DNA from: Clostridia bacterium
Lineage (GTDB): Bacteria; Bacillota; Clostridia; Christensenellales; SZUA-584
NCBI GenBank assembly: GCA_003249555.1
Contig: QKIQ01000057.1
Coordinates: 1-64,000, forward strand
Reading direction: 5' to 3'
Length of the DNA: 64,000 nt
Shown: in pieces, positions 9,068 through 18,370 of the stretch
Numbering within the stretch: the stretch's first letter is position 1
Layout of the letters: the number at the start of each line of letters is the position of its first letter
Translations under genes and position numbers: made by a program
The notes under the pieces: generated by a model
Databases searched by the model: none
What the model saw: the letters and a program-made list of their open reading frames with translations, nothing else
Told to the model about the DNA's origin: nothing

Positions 9068-9273
9068 CGTGTGGGCTTGAGATAAAATCAAGCTGAAGAA
9101 TTGTGGCTTAAACACCAAGATATAAAATCCAACACATTCATACATATCAAACAAAAAACCTCATATGCAAAAATCTTTTTGTTAGAAACTTCTTGCTTGG
9201 GTTATATAAAGATAAGCAGATATAGAATTATATAGAAATAATATAAAAATAAGTTGTCGATTTAAATAATACT
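9068..9273. other. AT-rich intergenic region before the exopolysaccharide operon
   Basis: No coding signal. A short stem GCTTGA/TCAAGC at 9075-9093 follows the DUF89 stop but lacks a T-run, so it is only a weak terminator candidate. The right-hand end merges into the promoter of the exopolysaccharide operon. Confidence 0.4.
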
Positions 9274-9302
9274 TTGTAGAATAAAGCAAGTTATTGTATA
9301 AT
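9274..9302 (+). promoter_or_regulatory. Promoter of the exopolysaccharide operon
   Basis: TTGTAG at 9274-9279 and a perfect TATAAT at 9297-9302 with a 17-bp spacer. Transcription would start near 9309, about 40 nt before the ATG at 9351. This position rules out the upstream TTG codon at 9294 as a start. Confidence 0.7.
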
Positions 9303-9350
9303 AAAATGATATATTGGTATATTAATAACATTGTGTTTAGGGGGACGACA

Positions 9351-12300
9351 ATGAAGAGATGCAAATCGATATGTTTTTTCATATCAATTCTTGTTGTAAT
9401 ATCTTTTTTGTCGTCTTGTTTTTCAAACTCTCATGACAATTCGTTTATAGAAAATCAGCAGCCGCCCTCACAACCCCAGTTTGATGAGACAGGTACTGAA
9501 AATGAAAACCAACTTAACGAATCGGCACGGGTTTTTATTAAGTATGGGTTAATTGATGAAAATCAGTATTCAGCAGATAATTATGTATCCAGAGTTGTTG
9601 CGGTACAGATGATTGCTGACATTACGGGCCTTGCTAAAGAGGCACAAAGCAGTTCATATACTCATCCGTTTATCGACTTGTCTGATAAAGCGGAAAAGCA
9701 AATCGGGTATTTATATCATCTCTGTATTATAGACGGCATCTCAAATAACAGCTTCATGGAAGACGAGATCTGCAATCTCGACACTTTCCTTGTCTTCTTG
9801 CTGAGGGCACTCAATCATATTGGCGGAGAAGAGGGCAACATTCTCATAGAGAATGCTCGTAAAACGGCACTGGATAAAGGCTTAATATCTGGCGCGCTAG
9901 AGGAAAGCGACGGCCTTTTATCCGTTAATGATGCCTTTGATATATGCCACAACGCCTTATATGCATACATCAATGATGATGAAACACTGCTCACATACTT
10001 AAACAAAAAGGGCATGATTAAGACGGCTGATAAAGAAGGTATTAACCAGGCCTATGAAATCTTGGGAAACGGTAAACCTTTTTTTGAAGAGGCATTCGAC
10101 GACAAAAAAATATCCGGATACAACATCAGCCAAAATGGAAAGACATATTGGCATGGAAGCAGAGTAAAAGGAACGGATAACAAGATCACCGAAGATGGAT
10201 ATCTGCAGCTTGCGGGCACAGGACAAGAATTAGTGGAAGACCAGCAATACGCTCTTGACAAAGACTTGATGCAGGGAAATGAAAGCTACGGCATGACATT
10301 TACCGTCAACATCGCAAACATGGGAAATGAGGGCGATGAGAAACGTGTTATTTTTAGGGCCATTCCACGAACTGCTGATAAAGAATTTTCCAAGTATTAT
10401 GCGGTTAATTATTATATGGTTATACCCTTGGGGGATTATCAGTCCAATTTGGCGAGGTGCAAATGGTCGATTACCAACACCAACGCGCCCAGCGGTACGA
10501 AGCCATTGACTGAGGCTTATTATCTGCTGAAAGAAAATGTGGATTATACAGCAAGACTGTTGATTGAAAACACAGACGACGGCAATGTCCATATCGCGTT
10601 TTATATTGACGGCGCAGACCGCTATACCACAGCGGAAGAACCTCTGCTTGAGTATACCGATTCTACCCAATACAAAATCATGCAAAGCGCGGCGGGGCCT
10701 GCTCTTGGGAATTCAGGGTATCAAAATTGGGAGTGGGGTTATGCGTCTAACGTTCGTTTTGACGAGGTTAAGCTCTATGATACGAAAAACTTTGCTGCTT
10801 TTACCGAGAAATCAAAGGAGTACGCAGAAACGCCAATGACGTTGCAGGAAGATGATCCTTACGCGGGTCAACTGAAATTTCTGGTTAACAACGGCGCTAT
10901 CAAGCCTTACCAAAGGAATTTGGATTTTGGCGGAAATGTCAGCGTCGCGCAATTCTTGGCTTCGGCGATGTATTTAAACGGTAAGCATATGAACGAAGGA
11001 CAGACGCTGGAAGAGTTTGTTCTGCCCACCTATCAGAAGCTGTTCAAGGGCACAGTGGTTGAAAAACAAACGGACTTGAGCCGGGATATAACAAGATACG
11101 AAGCGGCGCTGATTATCAAAAGCTTTATGCGCGGCAGTCCCGAAACAAACAAATATAATTCCTTGTTTAAAGATGAGTTGGAAAAGGATTATCAGAGCTC
11201 GGTTTATTTTGCGGTGCAAAACAGCTACCTTCTTCTGGATGAAAGCAATCAATTTAATGGGGACGCATTTGTATCAAGAGAAGACATGCTGAAGGTTTTT
11301 GTCTGCGCTGTGGATTCTCGTTTAAGGAATAAGAACTATCAGCTTCAAGTTCCCGGCATCATATCGGATAACGCGATATTGCAGGGCGGCAAACCGGTAC
11401 CGATATGCGGAAAGGGTATGAACGGGGATACTGTGACCGTCAAGTTTAACGGGCAGACAAAGACGGCCAGGGTTGTGGATGGTGAGTGGAGCCTTGAGCT
11501 GGATGCCATGCCGTATGGCGGCCCGTACGATATGACGATCAAAGACTCAGGCTATACATATACATTCAAAAAGCTATATGTGGGAGAGGTTTTTATTGTG
11601 GCTGGGCAGTCTAATGCTGAATGGACTGTATACAATTCGGATGATAACAAGGACACTTTGAAGAATTTTAACAATCAAACCCGTGTAAGGCTATTTCGAC
11701 CGAAGAGAGTAAGAGCGACGACGCCTCAATTTGATACTGAAACGCAATGGCAAGTGGCCTATAATGAGTATTACGAGCATCTTATGGGCGAAGCGAGTGC
11801 AGTTGGTGTTTTCTTTGTGCAAAAGCTTATGGAAATCAATCCTGAACTGAAAAATGTAAAGATAGGCATTGTTCAGATAACCTATGGAGGAACCAGTATC
11901 GAGCTTTTCTTGCCAGACTGCGTTAATGAAAAGAATCACTTCATCCAAAGTGACAACGGATTTATCGCTTCGGGCTTTTGGAATGGATATATGGACTGTG
12001 TCACGCCGTACGCGGCCAAGGCGATGATTTACTACCAAGGCGAAAACAGTGCGCATCTTGGCTATCAATACGAACCGATGCTCAGGGATTTTATATGGGG
12101 AGTCAGGAACGAATGTTGTGATTCCTCCCTGCCGGTAATGCTTGTTCAGTTGGCCGGCTACGGCGATAACTATGGACAGGATAACGATAAGTGGCCTCAG
12201 ATTAGGGAAATCCAGATGCGGGTTGCAAATACAACCGATAATGTGGGGCTGGTTACGGCGATAGATCTTTCAGATAAAGACCCATACGACATTCATCCGA

Positions 12301-13109
12301 CACAAAAAAGACCCATCGGCGACAGACTCGCCTATCTTGCGATGGAGCTGGTATACGGGCAAGCTAACGACAAAAAAAGCTCAACGTTAACCGGTTATGA
12401 GCATGACGGAAATGTATTAAAGCTCAAGTTTGACGCAAAAGAGCTCTACATCAAAGAGGATGTTTTCGGGGATGTCGCTTTTGAAATTATGAATCCTGAC
12501 GGCACGTGGGTATCCGCGCAGGTTAAAGTAGATGGTAATAGTTTATTGGTTTGGAACGATGGGACGGCTGTACCCGAAGGCGTCAGATACGCATGGGCGA
12601 ATTATCCCAAAGCGTGTCTTTTCAATGAGGATGGCCTTCCTGTTCTACCGTTTAATACAACAAAGGACTTAAGCAAAGTCATTTCGCATGATGATTTTAC
12701 AACAAATGAGCACTATTTGAAAAAGGCATATCATTTATTAAATGACAATGATGTGATCATCAATTTAACAAGAAATAATGAGCATCGGCATGTCAAAGCG
12801 GTCAATGCGTATTTGCTGGAATACACCGACGGTGACATAGAGGGACAGGCGCCCGGAGATCAAATTGTGTTGCTCAAGAAACAGGAAGATTTTATTTGCG
12901 AAAGCGGAACCACGGAAACGATTGTTATTGCGGTCGGACATGGGCTTTTGGTGGGAGACTGGATACGAAACATAAAACTTGACGCATTGACACAGGTGCT
13001 GGAAGTGATTGATGAGAATACAGTGCGGGTCGGTTTTGTTGCAAACCAATGTGACGGTAACCGATTTGAAGTCTATAAAAATACGGGAGTCATAACGGCG
13101 GAAAAGTAA
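9351..13109 (+). CDS. Large lipoprotein: SLH-like repeats plus SGNH (sialate O-acetylesterase-like) esterase
   Basis: 1252 aa. The chosen ATG has a GGGGGA ribosome site and gives a lipoprotein signal peptide ending FLSSC (C22-23 region). Residues about 45-230 and again about 480-700 resemble divergent SLH modules. Between them is a beta-rich segment. The esterase region starts near 700 (ILQGGKPVPICGKG), has the block-I GQSN at 752-755, YQGENSA near 900, and the D980/H982 catalytic pair in DIHPTQK. This family deacetylates sugars. It is the first gene of the operon, so it probably removes O-acetyl groups from, or helps anchor, the polymer outside the cell. It is 4 bp upstream of the next gene. 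Confidence 0.85.
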   Translation: MKRCKSICFFISILVVISFLSSCFSNSHDNSFIENQQPPSQPQFDETGTENENQLNESARVFIKYGLIDENQYSADNYVSRVVAVQMIADITGLAKEAQSSSYTHPFIDLSDKAEKQIGYLYHLCIIDGISNNSFMEDEICNLDTFLVFLLRALNHIGGEEGNILIENARKTALDKGLISGALEESDGLLSVNDAFDICHNALYAYINDDETLLTYLNKKGMIKTADKEGINQAYEILGNGKPFFEEAFDDKKISGYNISQNGKTYWHGSRVKGTDNKITEDGYLQLAGTGQELVEDQQYALDKDLMQGNESYGMTFTVNIANMGNEGDEKRVIFRAIPRTADKEFSKYYAVNYYMVIPLGDYQSNLARCKWSITNTNAPSGTKPLTEAYYLLKENVDYTARLLIENTDDGNVHIAFYIDGADRYTTAEEPLLEYTDSTQYKIMQSAAGPALGNSGYQNWEWGYASNVRFDEVKLYDTKNFAAFTEKSKEYAETPMTLQEDDPYAGQLKFLVNNGAIKPYQRNLDFGGNVSVAQFLASAMYLNGKHMNEGQTLEEFVLPTYQKLFKGTVVEKQTDLSRDITRYEAALIIKSFMRGSPETNKYNSLFKDELEKDYQSSVYFAVQNSYLLLDESNQFNGDAFVSREDMLKVFVCAVDSRLRNKNYQLQVPGIISDNAILQGGKPVPICGKGMNGDTVTVKFNGQTKTARVVDGEWSLELDAMPYGGPYDMTIKDSGYTYTFKKLYVGEVFIVAGQSNAEWTVYNSDDNKDTLKNFNNQTRVRLFRPKRVRATTPQFDTETQWQVAYNEYYEHLMGEASAVGVFFVQKLMEINPELKNVKIGIVQITYGGTSIELFLPDCVNEKNHFIQSDNGFIASGFWNGYMDCVTPYAAKAMIYYQGENSAHLGYQYEPMLRDFIWGVRNECCDSSLPVMLVQLAGYGDNYGQDNDKWPQIREIQMRVANTTDNVGLVTAIDLSDKDPYDIHPTQKRPIGDRLAYLAMELVYGQANDKKSSTLTGYEHDGNVLKLKFDAKELYIKEDVFGDVAFEIMNPDGTWVSAQVKVDGNSLLVWNDGTAVPEGVRYAWANYPKACLFNEDGLPVLPFNTTKDLSKVISHDDFTTNEHYLKKAYHLLNDNDVIINLTRNNEHRHVKAVNAYLLEYTDGDIEGQAPGDQIVLLKKQEDFICESGTTETIVIAVGHGLLVGDWIRNIKLDALTQVLEVIDENTVRVGFVANQCDGNRFEVYKNTGVITAEK

Positions 13110-13113
13110 GAGC

Positions 13114-14691
13114 ATGGAATCGAGAATGCAAAGACGATACCGCAAAGCGACTGAGGTCACTGAGGAGAGACGGTATCGAAAAAAGAATAAGGGAAACGGG
13201 AGAAGACGGTTTCGCAGCGCCCTTATGGCAGAAAAACAGTTTCCGTTTGTATCTGTGGGCGCGGTTATAGTGGCGCTGATTGTTATTACAATCGTCTTAT
13301 TTGTGCCGCCATATGTGGGCATGGAAGATAACGGTGATTACGCCAGAGTGACCTATGGACAGGGCCTTTATGATTTGCCGGAAAACAGCGAGCTTCTGTA
13401 TAACGGCTATTTTATTAAAGATTACGGCATCATGCAGTATTATAACGAATATAGCAGCACTGTCTTTACGTCTCAGGTGCTGTTCATTCAGCCAGCTATA
13501 TGGCTGGACAAGCTCTTTACGGGCAACGACGATATATTTGATCTCCGATTCCTTGGCATCGTGATGACGATATATTTTCTTATCGTATTATATTTTTTGG
13601 TTGAATATTTGTCCCATAAGCTATCGATTATCAGTCGAATGTCGATCGCGGCAGTTTGTTTGTTTGTCTTTGTGGACACGGGCTATACAGCTTACTTTAA
13701 TTCTTTCTTTTCTGAGCCGCTGGCATATATCAGTTTGCTGGCTTGTATCACATGCGCACTCATGTATGCGGATGAAAGGCACAATCAATATGTGCTGCTT
13801 GCCGGGTTTGTTATTAACGGTATGATACTGACGTTTTCAAAACAGCAATTTGCTCCAATCGGCGCGGTCCTTGGCATCATGTGCTTGTTTTTCCTGCTTA
13901 AAGCCGGCGCGCGCTTATTCAAATGGCTTATCGCACTGTCTTCCGCTGCGCTGCTGTTTACCGGTATATTCACCTATTTGCTGATTTCAACGGAGTTTAC
14001 CAATATCAACATGTATCATTCTATGACACGCGGCGTACTGATGACATCAGACAATCCGCCGGAAACGCTCGAATCGTTTGATATTGACAGCCAATACGAA
14101 CTACTTAATAAAACCATTTACTTTGACCGTTATCCGGTTATTGATCCTGAAGACGAAAGGCTTCAAGAGAACTTTTACAGCCAATATAATATTTTTTCAA
14201 TTGTGAAACACTACGTGTCGAACCCGGGCGCTTTTATGGAAATGATGAAGCTGGCGGCTCAAAATGCTTATATGATCCGGCCTGAATTGGGTAATTATGA
14301 ATATTCAAGCGGTTATCCGCCCAACCAAAAAGCACAGGATTTTTCTGTTTACAGCAATATTAAGCAAACATTAACGCCAAAAACAACGGGGTTTATCATT
14401 ATATGGATGGTTGTGGTTATCGCTTTATTTTATAAGAAAAGAATGAAGCAGATTATTATTTGCGGGCTCATATTAATTGGCTTATCGCAGATAATTGTAC
14501 CGATTTTTGGCGCGGGCGATGCGGATTTGGCAAAACATATGTTTTTGTATAACGTATCTTTTGATACTGTCAGCGTCATCGTGTTTGCCCATGTTGTGGC
14601 GTTTATAGACAAGAAGTACAAGGAGAGAAAAAAGGGCGCGCTTAAGGAACAGACGATACTTAACGATACATCAAACGGGCAGGTCACATGA
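13114..14691 (+). CDS. Polytopic membrane protein, possible GT-C-type glycosyltransferase
   Basis: 525 aa with about 10-11 predicted membrane helices. A basic N-terminal tail (residues 1-36, many Arg) precedes the first helix; an internal ATG at 13225 would remove it. Just after helix 1 is an acidic motif, GMEDNGDYARV, in the place where GT-C enzymes using lipid-linked sugars keep their catalytic aspartates; some proteins labelled WsfD-like have a comparable DNGD motif. A large external loop follows the mid-protein helices. If this is right, it would add a side-chain sugar to the polymer outside the membrane. The call rests on topology and one motif, so it is tentative. Confidence 0.55.
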   Translation: MESRMQRRYRKATEVTEERRYRKKNKGNGRRRFRSALMAEKQFPFVSVGAVIVALIVITIVLFVPPYVGMEDNGDYARVTYGQGLYDLPENSELLYNGYFIKDYGIMQYYNEYSSTVFTSQVLFIQPAIWLDKLFTGNDDIFDLRFLGIVMTIYFLIVLYFLVEYLSHKLSIISRMSIAAVCLFVFVDTGYTAYFNSFFSEPLAYISLLACITCALMYADERHNQYVLLAGFVINGMILTFSKQQFAPIGAVLGIMCLFFLLKAGARLFKWLIALSSAALLFTGIFTYLLISTEFTNINMYHSMTRGVLMTSDNPPETLESFDIDSQYELLNKTIYFDRYPVIDPEDERLQENFYSQYNIFSIVKHYVSNPGAFMEMMKLAAQNAYMIRPELGNYEYSSGYPPNQKAQDFSVYSNIKQTLTPKTTGFIIIWMVVVIALFYKKRMKQIIICGLILIGLSQIIVPIFGAGDADLAKHMFLYNVSFDTVSVIVFAHVVAFIDKKYKERKKGALKEQTILNDTSNGQVT

Positions 14692-15800
14692 AAAAGATTG
14701 CGATACTGGCGGCGTTAATATTCATTTTATCATCGTGTTCTGCAGGAGGGACAAACACGCAGCCGAGCGAAACCGCCGGCGAAAAACAGAATAGCAGCAC
14801 GCAGCCGCAGACGCAACTGCGCGAGGACATCTGTTTTGATTTTTTAAAAACTGAGATGATCATACAGCAGGGCGGGGTTAGAACAAACTATCTTGACACA
14901 CCGCATAACAAGGATTTTGCCACCGGCGGCGAGGTGTTGTCTGAATCGATGGGGCTGCTGATGCTTTACGCGGTCGAGGCTCTTGATGAAGCGCTGTTTA
15001 AAAATGCGCTTGGCTTTGTGGAAGAAAGCTTGGATACCGGTAAAATCCTATCATACAGATATGCAGCCGAAACAGGTGCGTATCATGTGAACGCGTTTAT
15101 TGATGATATTAGGATTATCAGAGCTTTAATTCTAGCGGATGACGTATTTGACGGCCAATATTCAAAGCTTGCAAAAAAGTATGCTGACAGGCTATACGAT
15201 ACAAACGTCATAAACAATTGCGTCTTTGATATGTACGATGAGACGTATAATGTCCGCAATGATTTTGTTACTTTGTGCTATATCGATCTGTATACGATAC
15301 AACTGCTGCAAAGGGACGATGCGAAGTGGGAAAAGGTATTTGAATATATGCACGATATAATAAAGGATGGATATATCAATGATACATTTCCGATGTATGT
15401 GCCGTCTTATAGCTACGCAACGAAGCAATATCAGCATGGCGATATCAATACGGTTGAAGCGACGCTGACGGCGCTGAATCTGGCGCGCATTGGTGAATGT
15501 CCGCAGTCAACGGTCAGATACCTCAAAGACAGCATAGAAAACGGAGCCATTTATGGTTCATACAGTCATGATGGGACAAAACAAAGCGATACAGAGTCCA
15601 CAGCTGTTTATGCGATTTGCGCGCTTATTGCCAAAGAGGTTCAAGACGAGGACATGTACAAAATGTGTATCGACAAAATGAATCGCTTTCAGGTTATGGA
15701 CGAGAACAGTGAAGTGTACGGGGCCTTTGCCAATCCGGTCACTTTAGACTTGTATTCTTTTGATAATTTGATGGCATTGCTGGCGTACAGCCAAGGGTGA
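14688..15800 (+). CDS. GH8-like lipoprotein (BcsZ/PssZ-type glycan hydrolase)
   Basis: 370 aa. Signal peptide with lipobox LSSC (C17), then a Ser/Thr/Gln linker to about residue 45. The helical domain has TGGEVLSESMGLLMLYAV, matching the family 8 motif around the general acid (E86), and NAFIDDIRIIRALILA, matching the catalytic-base region (D139/D140). GH8 enzymes such as BcsZ cut beta-1,4-glucan, and Listeria PssZ is a GH8-type enzyme linked to an exopolysaccharide operon. Here it would trim or release the polymer at the outer face of the membrane. It overlaps the previous gene by 4 bp. Family assignment is by eye from these motifs. Confidence 0.72.
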   Translation: MKKIAILAALIFILSSCSAGGTNTQPSETAGEKQNSSTQPQTQLREDICFDFLKTEMIIQQGGVRTNYLDTPHNKDFATGGEVLSESMGLLMLYAVEALDEALFKNALGFVEESLDTGKILSYRYAAETGAYHVNAFIDDIRIIRALILADDVFDGQYSKLAKKYADRLYDTNVINNCVFDMYDETYNVRNDFVTLCYIDLYTIQLLQRDDAKWEKVFEYMHDIIKDGYINDTFPMYVPSYSYATKQYQHGDINTVEATLTALNLARIGECPQSTVRYLKDSIENGAIYGSYSHDGTKQSDTESTAVYAICALIAKEVQDEDMYKMCIDKMNRFQVMDENSEVYGAFANPVTLDLYSFDNLMALLAYSQG

Positions 15801-15803
15801 AAG

Positions 15804-17084
15804 ATGATCAGAAAGGTATTCATATCAATATTAATAGCTGCGGTGATCGTAATGCCGCTTCCCACTGCCGTATATGCTCGCTCGGGTCAGGTGCTTTTGT
15901 TATACAACGATAAGGAAGAGATGCAGGTCATATCAAATCTGATCAAAGCGTGCGAAATGACGCCTGTGCCAATTGACAGCGTGGCGTATTCGACCGAAAT
16001 GATTGAGGATTATGAGTATGTGGTGCTGCAGGATGCTGCGCCGCTGAAAGATGTCTTGCAGTCGGGTAAAAGACCGTTGTGTCTGGGTGATGAATTTAAA
16101 GTCATTCCGGGCGCACAGGTGGATACCATAAACAGAAAAATGCATGCCGAGCTAAAAGTGTATGAAAACACCCAGTCGATAATCCTGGAGCAGGGCTTTT
16201 CATATATTTCCGATTACGACGGAGAAGCGATTGGCAGCATCAGTTTTGAGGGCAATCAGACACCGATGGGAGTGGTGACAGACAAAATTATGTTTGCCCC
16301 GTATTTTAGCCAAGACGACATCACGGCATTTGCGGTGGCCAAAATGCTCAATATATATTTCGGCAGGATAGACGGCGGAAAAATGTACGTCATGATTGAC
16401 GAAGTGTACCCGATTGACGATATTGACATGCTGGAACTTATAGCGGATGAATTCTACAACAGCGGCATACCGTTCGTGATGAGTATTATGCCGGTATATG
16501 AGAATACGGATTATCCGTCATTCAAAAGATATACAAACGCTTTAAAATATATTCAATCAAGAAACGGATCTTTGGTTATGCACGAACCGATCATGACGGG
16601 CAATGAGCTGGTTGGGGACGACATTGATGTGAGAATGGAAAAAGCGTACAAAAGCTTTGAAGAAAACGCTGTTCATATCTATGAAGAAACCTTGTTTCCC
16701 TATGAGGTTTCGCTTGATATGCTGGCGGGTGTTCATCCCCAAAATGAATTGTTTATCAGTTTGCCAATCGATACGATTATAAAATTTGAAGTGTTTGAGG
16801 ATAAAGCCGCGCTTGATGCGGCCATAGAGACGGTGAACAGCAAATGGCTGCAGATTGGCGACTATAATCGCAATTTTACAGACAACATAGCTGTTTATGA
16901 GGGCACTGAGATTGATGCAGATTTTACTTACAGAGAAAAAAGTGAGAGTAGCTTTGCTTTTTTGGTGGACAAGGGCAATCAAGTACTGACCGTAGTGGTT
17001 TTAATCAGCGGCTTTATTATTATCGCGCTGATCATATTTGGATATCGGTTGTACAGAGCGAAATTCCTTAAAAAAGGGAGATAG
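15804..17084 (+). CDS. DUF2334 polysaccharide deacetylase-like membrane protein
   Basis: 426 aa with an N-terminal signal peptide (cleavage near VYA at 25) and a C-terminal anchor helix at about 397-418. The core MYVMIDEVYPIDDIDMLELIADEF...IPFVMSIMPVY matches DUF2334, a NodB-related fold that occurs with synthase-type polysaccharide operons. The usual His-rich metal site is only partly visible (a single HEP at about 255), so activity is uncertain. The gene lies 3 bp after the GH8-like gene and 1 bp before the glycosyltransferase. A role in deacetylating or binding the nascent chain is inferred. Confidence 0.75.
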   Translation: MIRKVFISILIAAVIVMPLPTAVYARSGQVLLLYNDKEEMQVISNLIKACEMTPVPIDSVAYSTEMIEDYEYVVLQDAAPLKDVLQSGKRPLCLGDEFKVIPGAQVDTINRKMHAELKVYENTQSIILEQGFSYISDYDGEAIGSISFEGNQTPMGVVTDKIMFAPYFSQDDITAFAVAKMLNIYFGRIDGGKMYVMIDEVYPIDDIDMLELIADEFYNSGIPFVMSIMPVYENTDYPSFKRYTNALKYIQSRNGSLVMHEPIMTGNELVGDDIDVRMEKAYKSFEENAVHIYEETLFPYEVSLDMLAGVHPQNELFISLPIDTIIKFEVFEDKAALDAAIETVNSKWLQIGDYNRNFTDNIAVYEGTEIDADFTYREKSESSFAFLVDKGNQVLTVVVLISGFIIIALIIFGYRLYRAKFLKKGR

Positions 17085-17085
17085 T

Positions 17086-18333
17086 ATGAACAACGTCGAC
17101 TTGCTGGGCTTAATAGCGCTGATATGTATCTGGGCTTTGCTGATGGTAAACCAAGTACTGGTTGTGGCTGGCTATTTATATTATATAAAAGTCACAAGAT
17201 CACCAGCAAAAGCATTAGTCCGTTATCCGTATATCAGCGTGCTAGTGCCTGCCCACAATGAAGCGAAGGTGATCGTCAAAACGGTGGAATCTTTGTTGGA
17301 TCTTAATTATCCGGACAATAGATATGAGATTATTGTCATTAACGATAATTCGTCAGATAACAGCAAAGAACTCTTGGAGGAAATTCAAAAAAGGTACAAA
17401 AACAGAGCGCTAAAAGTCATCAATACCGATAAAGTGACAGGGGGAAAAGGAAAATCGAATGCGCTTAATATCGGGTATAAGCAATCCGCAGGAGAGTATA
17501 TTGTCGTTTATGATGCGGACAATACGCCTGAAAGAGATGCACTGATGTATCTTGTTGCGGAAATAGAAAACGATGACGAGCTTGCGGTGGTTATCGGTAA
17601 GTTCAGAACGAGAAACAGAGATGTGAACTTATTAACGCGTTTTATTAACATTGAAACGTTATCGTTTCAATGGATGGCACAGGCAGGCAGATGGCAGCTT
17701 TTCAATCTTTGCACGATACCCGGTACAAATTTTATCATACGGCGCGAAGTGATCGATAAAATCGGCGGGTGGGATATTCATGCTGTTGCGGAAGATACGG
17801 AGCTGAGTTTCAGAATCTACGCAATGGGATATAAAATTAAATTCATGCCGCTGTCTGTCACATGGGAACAAGAGCCGCAGACACTCAAAGTTTGGTTCAA
17901 ACAGAGAACGCGGTGGGTAAAAGGCAACATCTATGTGCTGATTAAACATCTTCCATCGTTATTCAGTGCGAAAAGTCAGCGAATGAAGTTTGATATGCTA
18001 TACTTTTTTTCAATCTATTTTATATTGCTGGGGGCGCTTATTATATCCGATGCGCTTTTTCTGCTGAACGCACTGGGGCTTATCACCATGACGCTTGCCA
18101 GCCTCAGTATTTTGCTATGGATGATGGCGATTTTCTTGTTTACGATAACTGTGTTTATCACATTGACGACGGAGAAAGGCGAAATGCGCGTGTCTAATCT
18201 GTTTGTCACTTTGTTGATGTACTTTACATATTGTAAGCTCTGGATGGTTGTGGCAGCATATGGTTTGGTTCAATACCTGATTGATATAGTTTTCAAAAGA
18301 AAAACAAGATGGTATAAAACCGAACGTTTTTAA
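17086..18333 (+). CDS. BcsA-like family 2 glycosyltransferase (polymerising synthase), no PilZ domain
   Basis: 415 aa. The ATG at 17086 follows AGGGAG; an upstream in-frame start would run into the previous gene. One N-terminal helix (5-35), then the GT-A domain with D87 (INDNSSDN), D143-A-D145, AEDTEL (E236-D237) and Q273RTRW277: the full D, DxD, TED, QxxRW set of processive beta-synthases. Three or four C-terminal helices form the channel. The PilZ domain of cellulose synthases is absent, so c-di-GMP control must come from another subunit. It should use a UDP-sugar to make and export a beta-linked chain. The following BcsB-like gene is the expected partner. Confidence 0.92.
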   Translation: MNNVDLLGLIALICIWALLMVNQVLVVAGYLYYIKVTRSPAKALVRYPYISVLVPAHNEAKVIVKTVESLLDLNYPDNRYEIIVINDNSSDNSKELLEEIQKRYKNRALKVINTDKVTGGKGKSNALNIGYKQSAGEYIVVYDADNTPERDALMYLVAEIENDDELAVVIGKFRTRNRDVNLLTRFINIETLSFQWMAQAGRWQLFNLCTIPGTNFIIRREVIDKIGGWDIHAVAEDTELSFRIYAMGYKIKFMPLSVTWEQEPQTLKVWFKQRTRWVKGNIYVLIKHLPSLFSAKSQRMKFDMLYFFSIYFILLGALIISDALFLLNALGLITMTLASLSILLWMMAIFLFTITVFITLTTEKGEMRVSNLFVTLLMYFTYCKLWMVVAAYGLVQYLIDIVFKRKTRWYKTERF

Positions 18334-18370
18334 TAGTGGCTTTATGTGGTATATGTGAATAAGGAGTAGG

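Noticed and set aside
9294-9350. Upstream TTG start for the SGNH lipoprotein
   Set aside because: It lies inside the promoter -10 region; the signal peptide and ribosome site fit ATG 9351.
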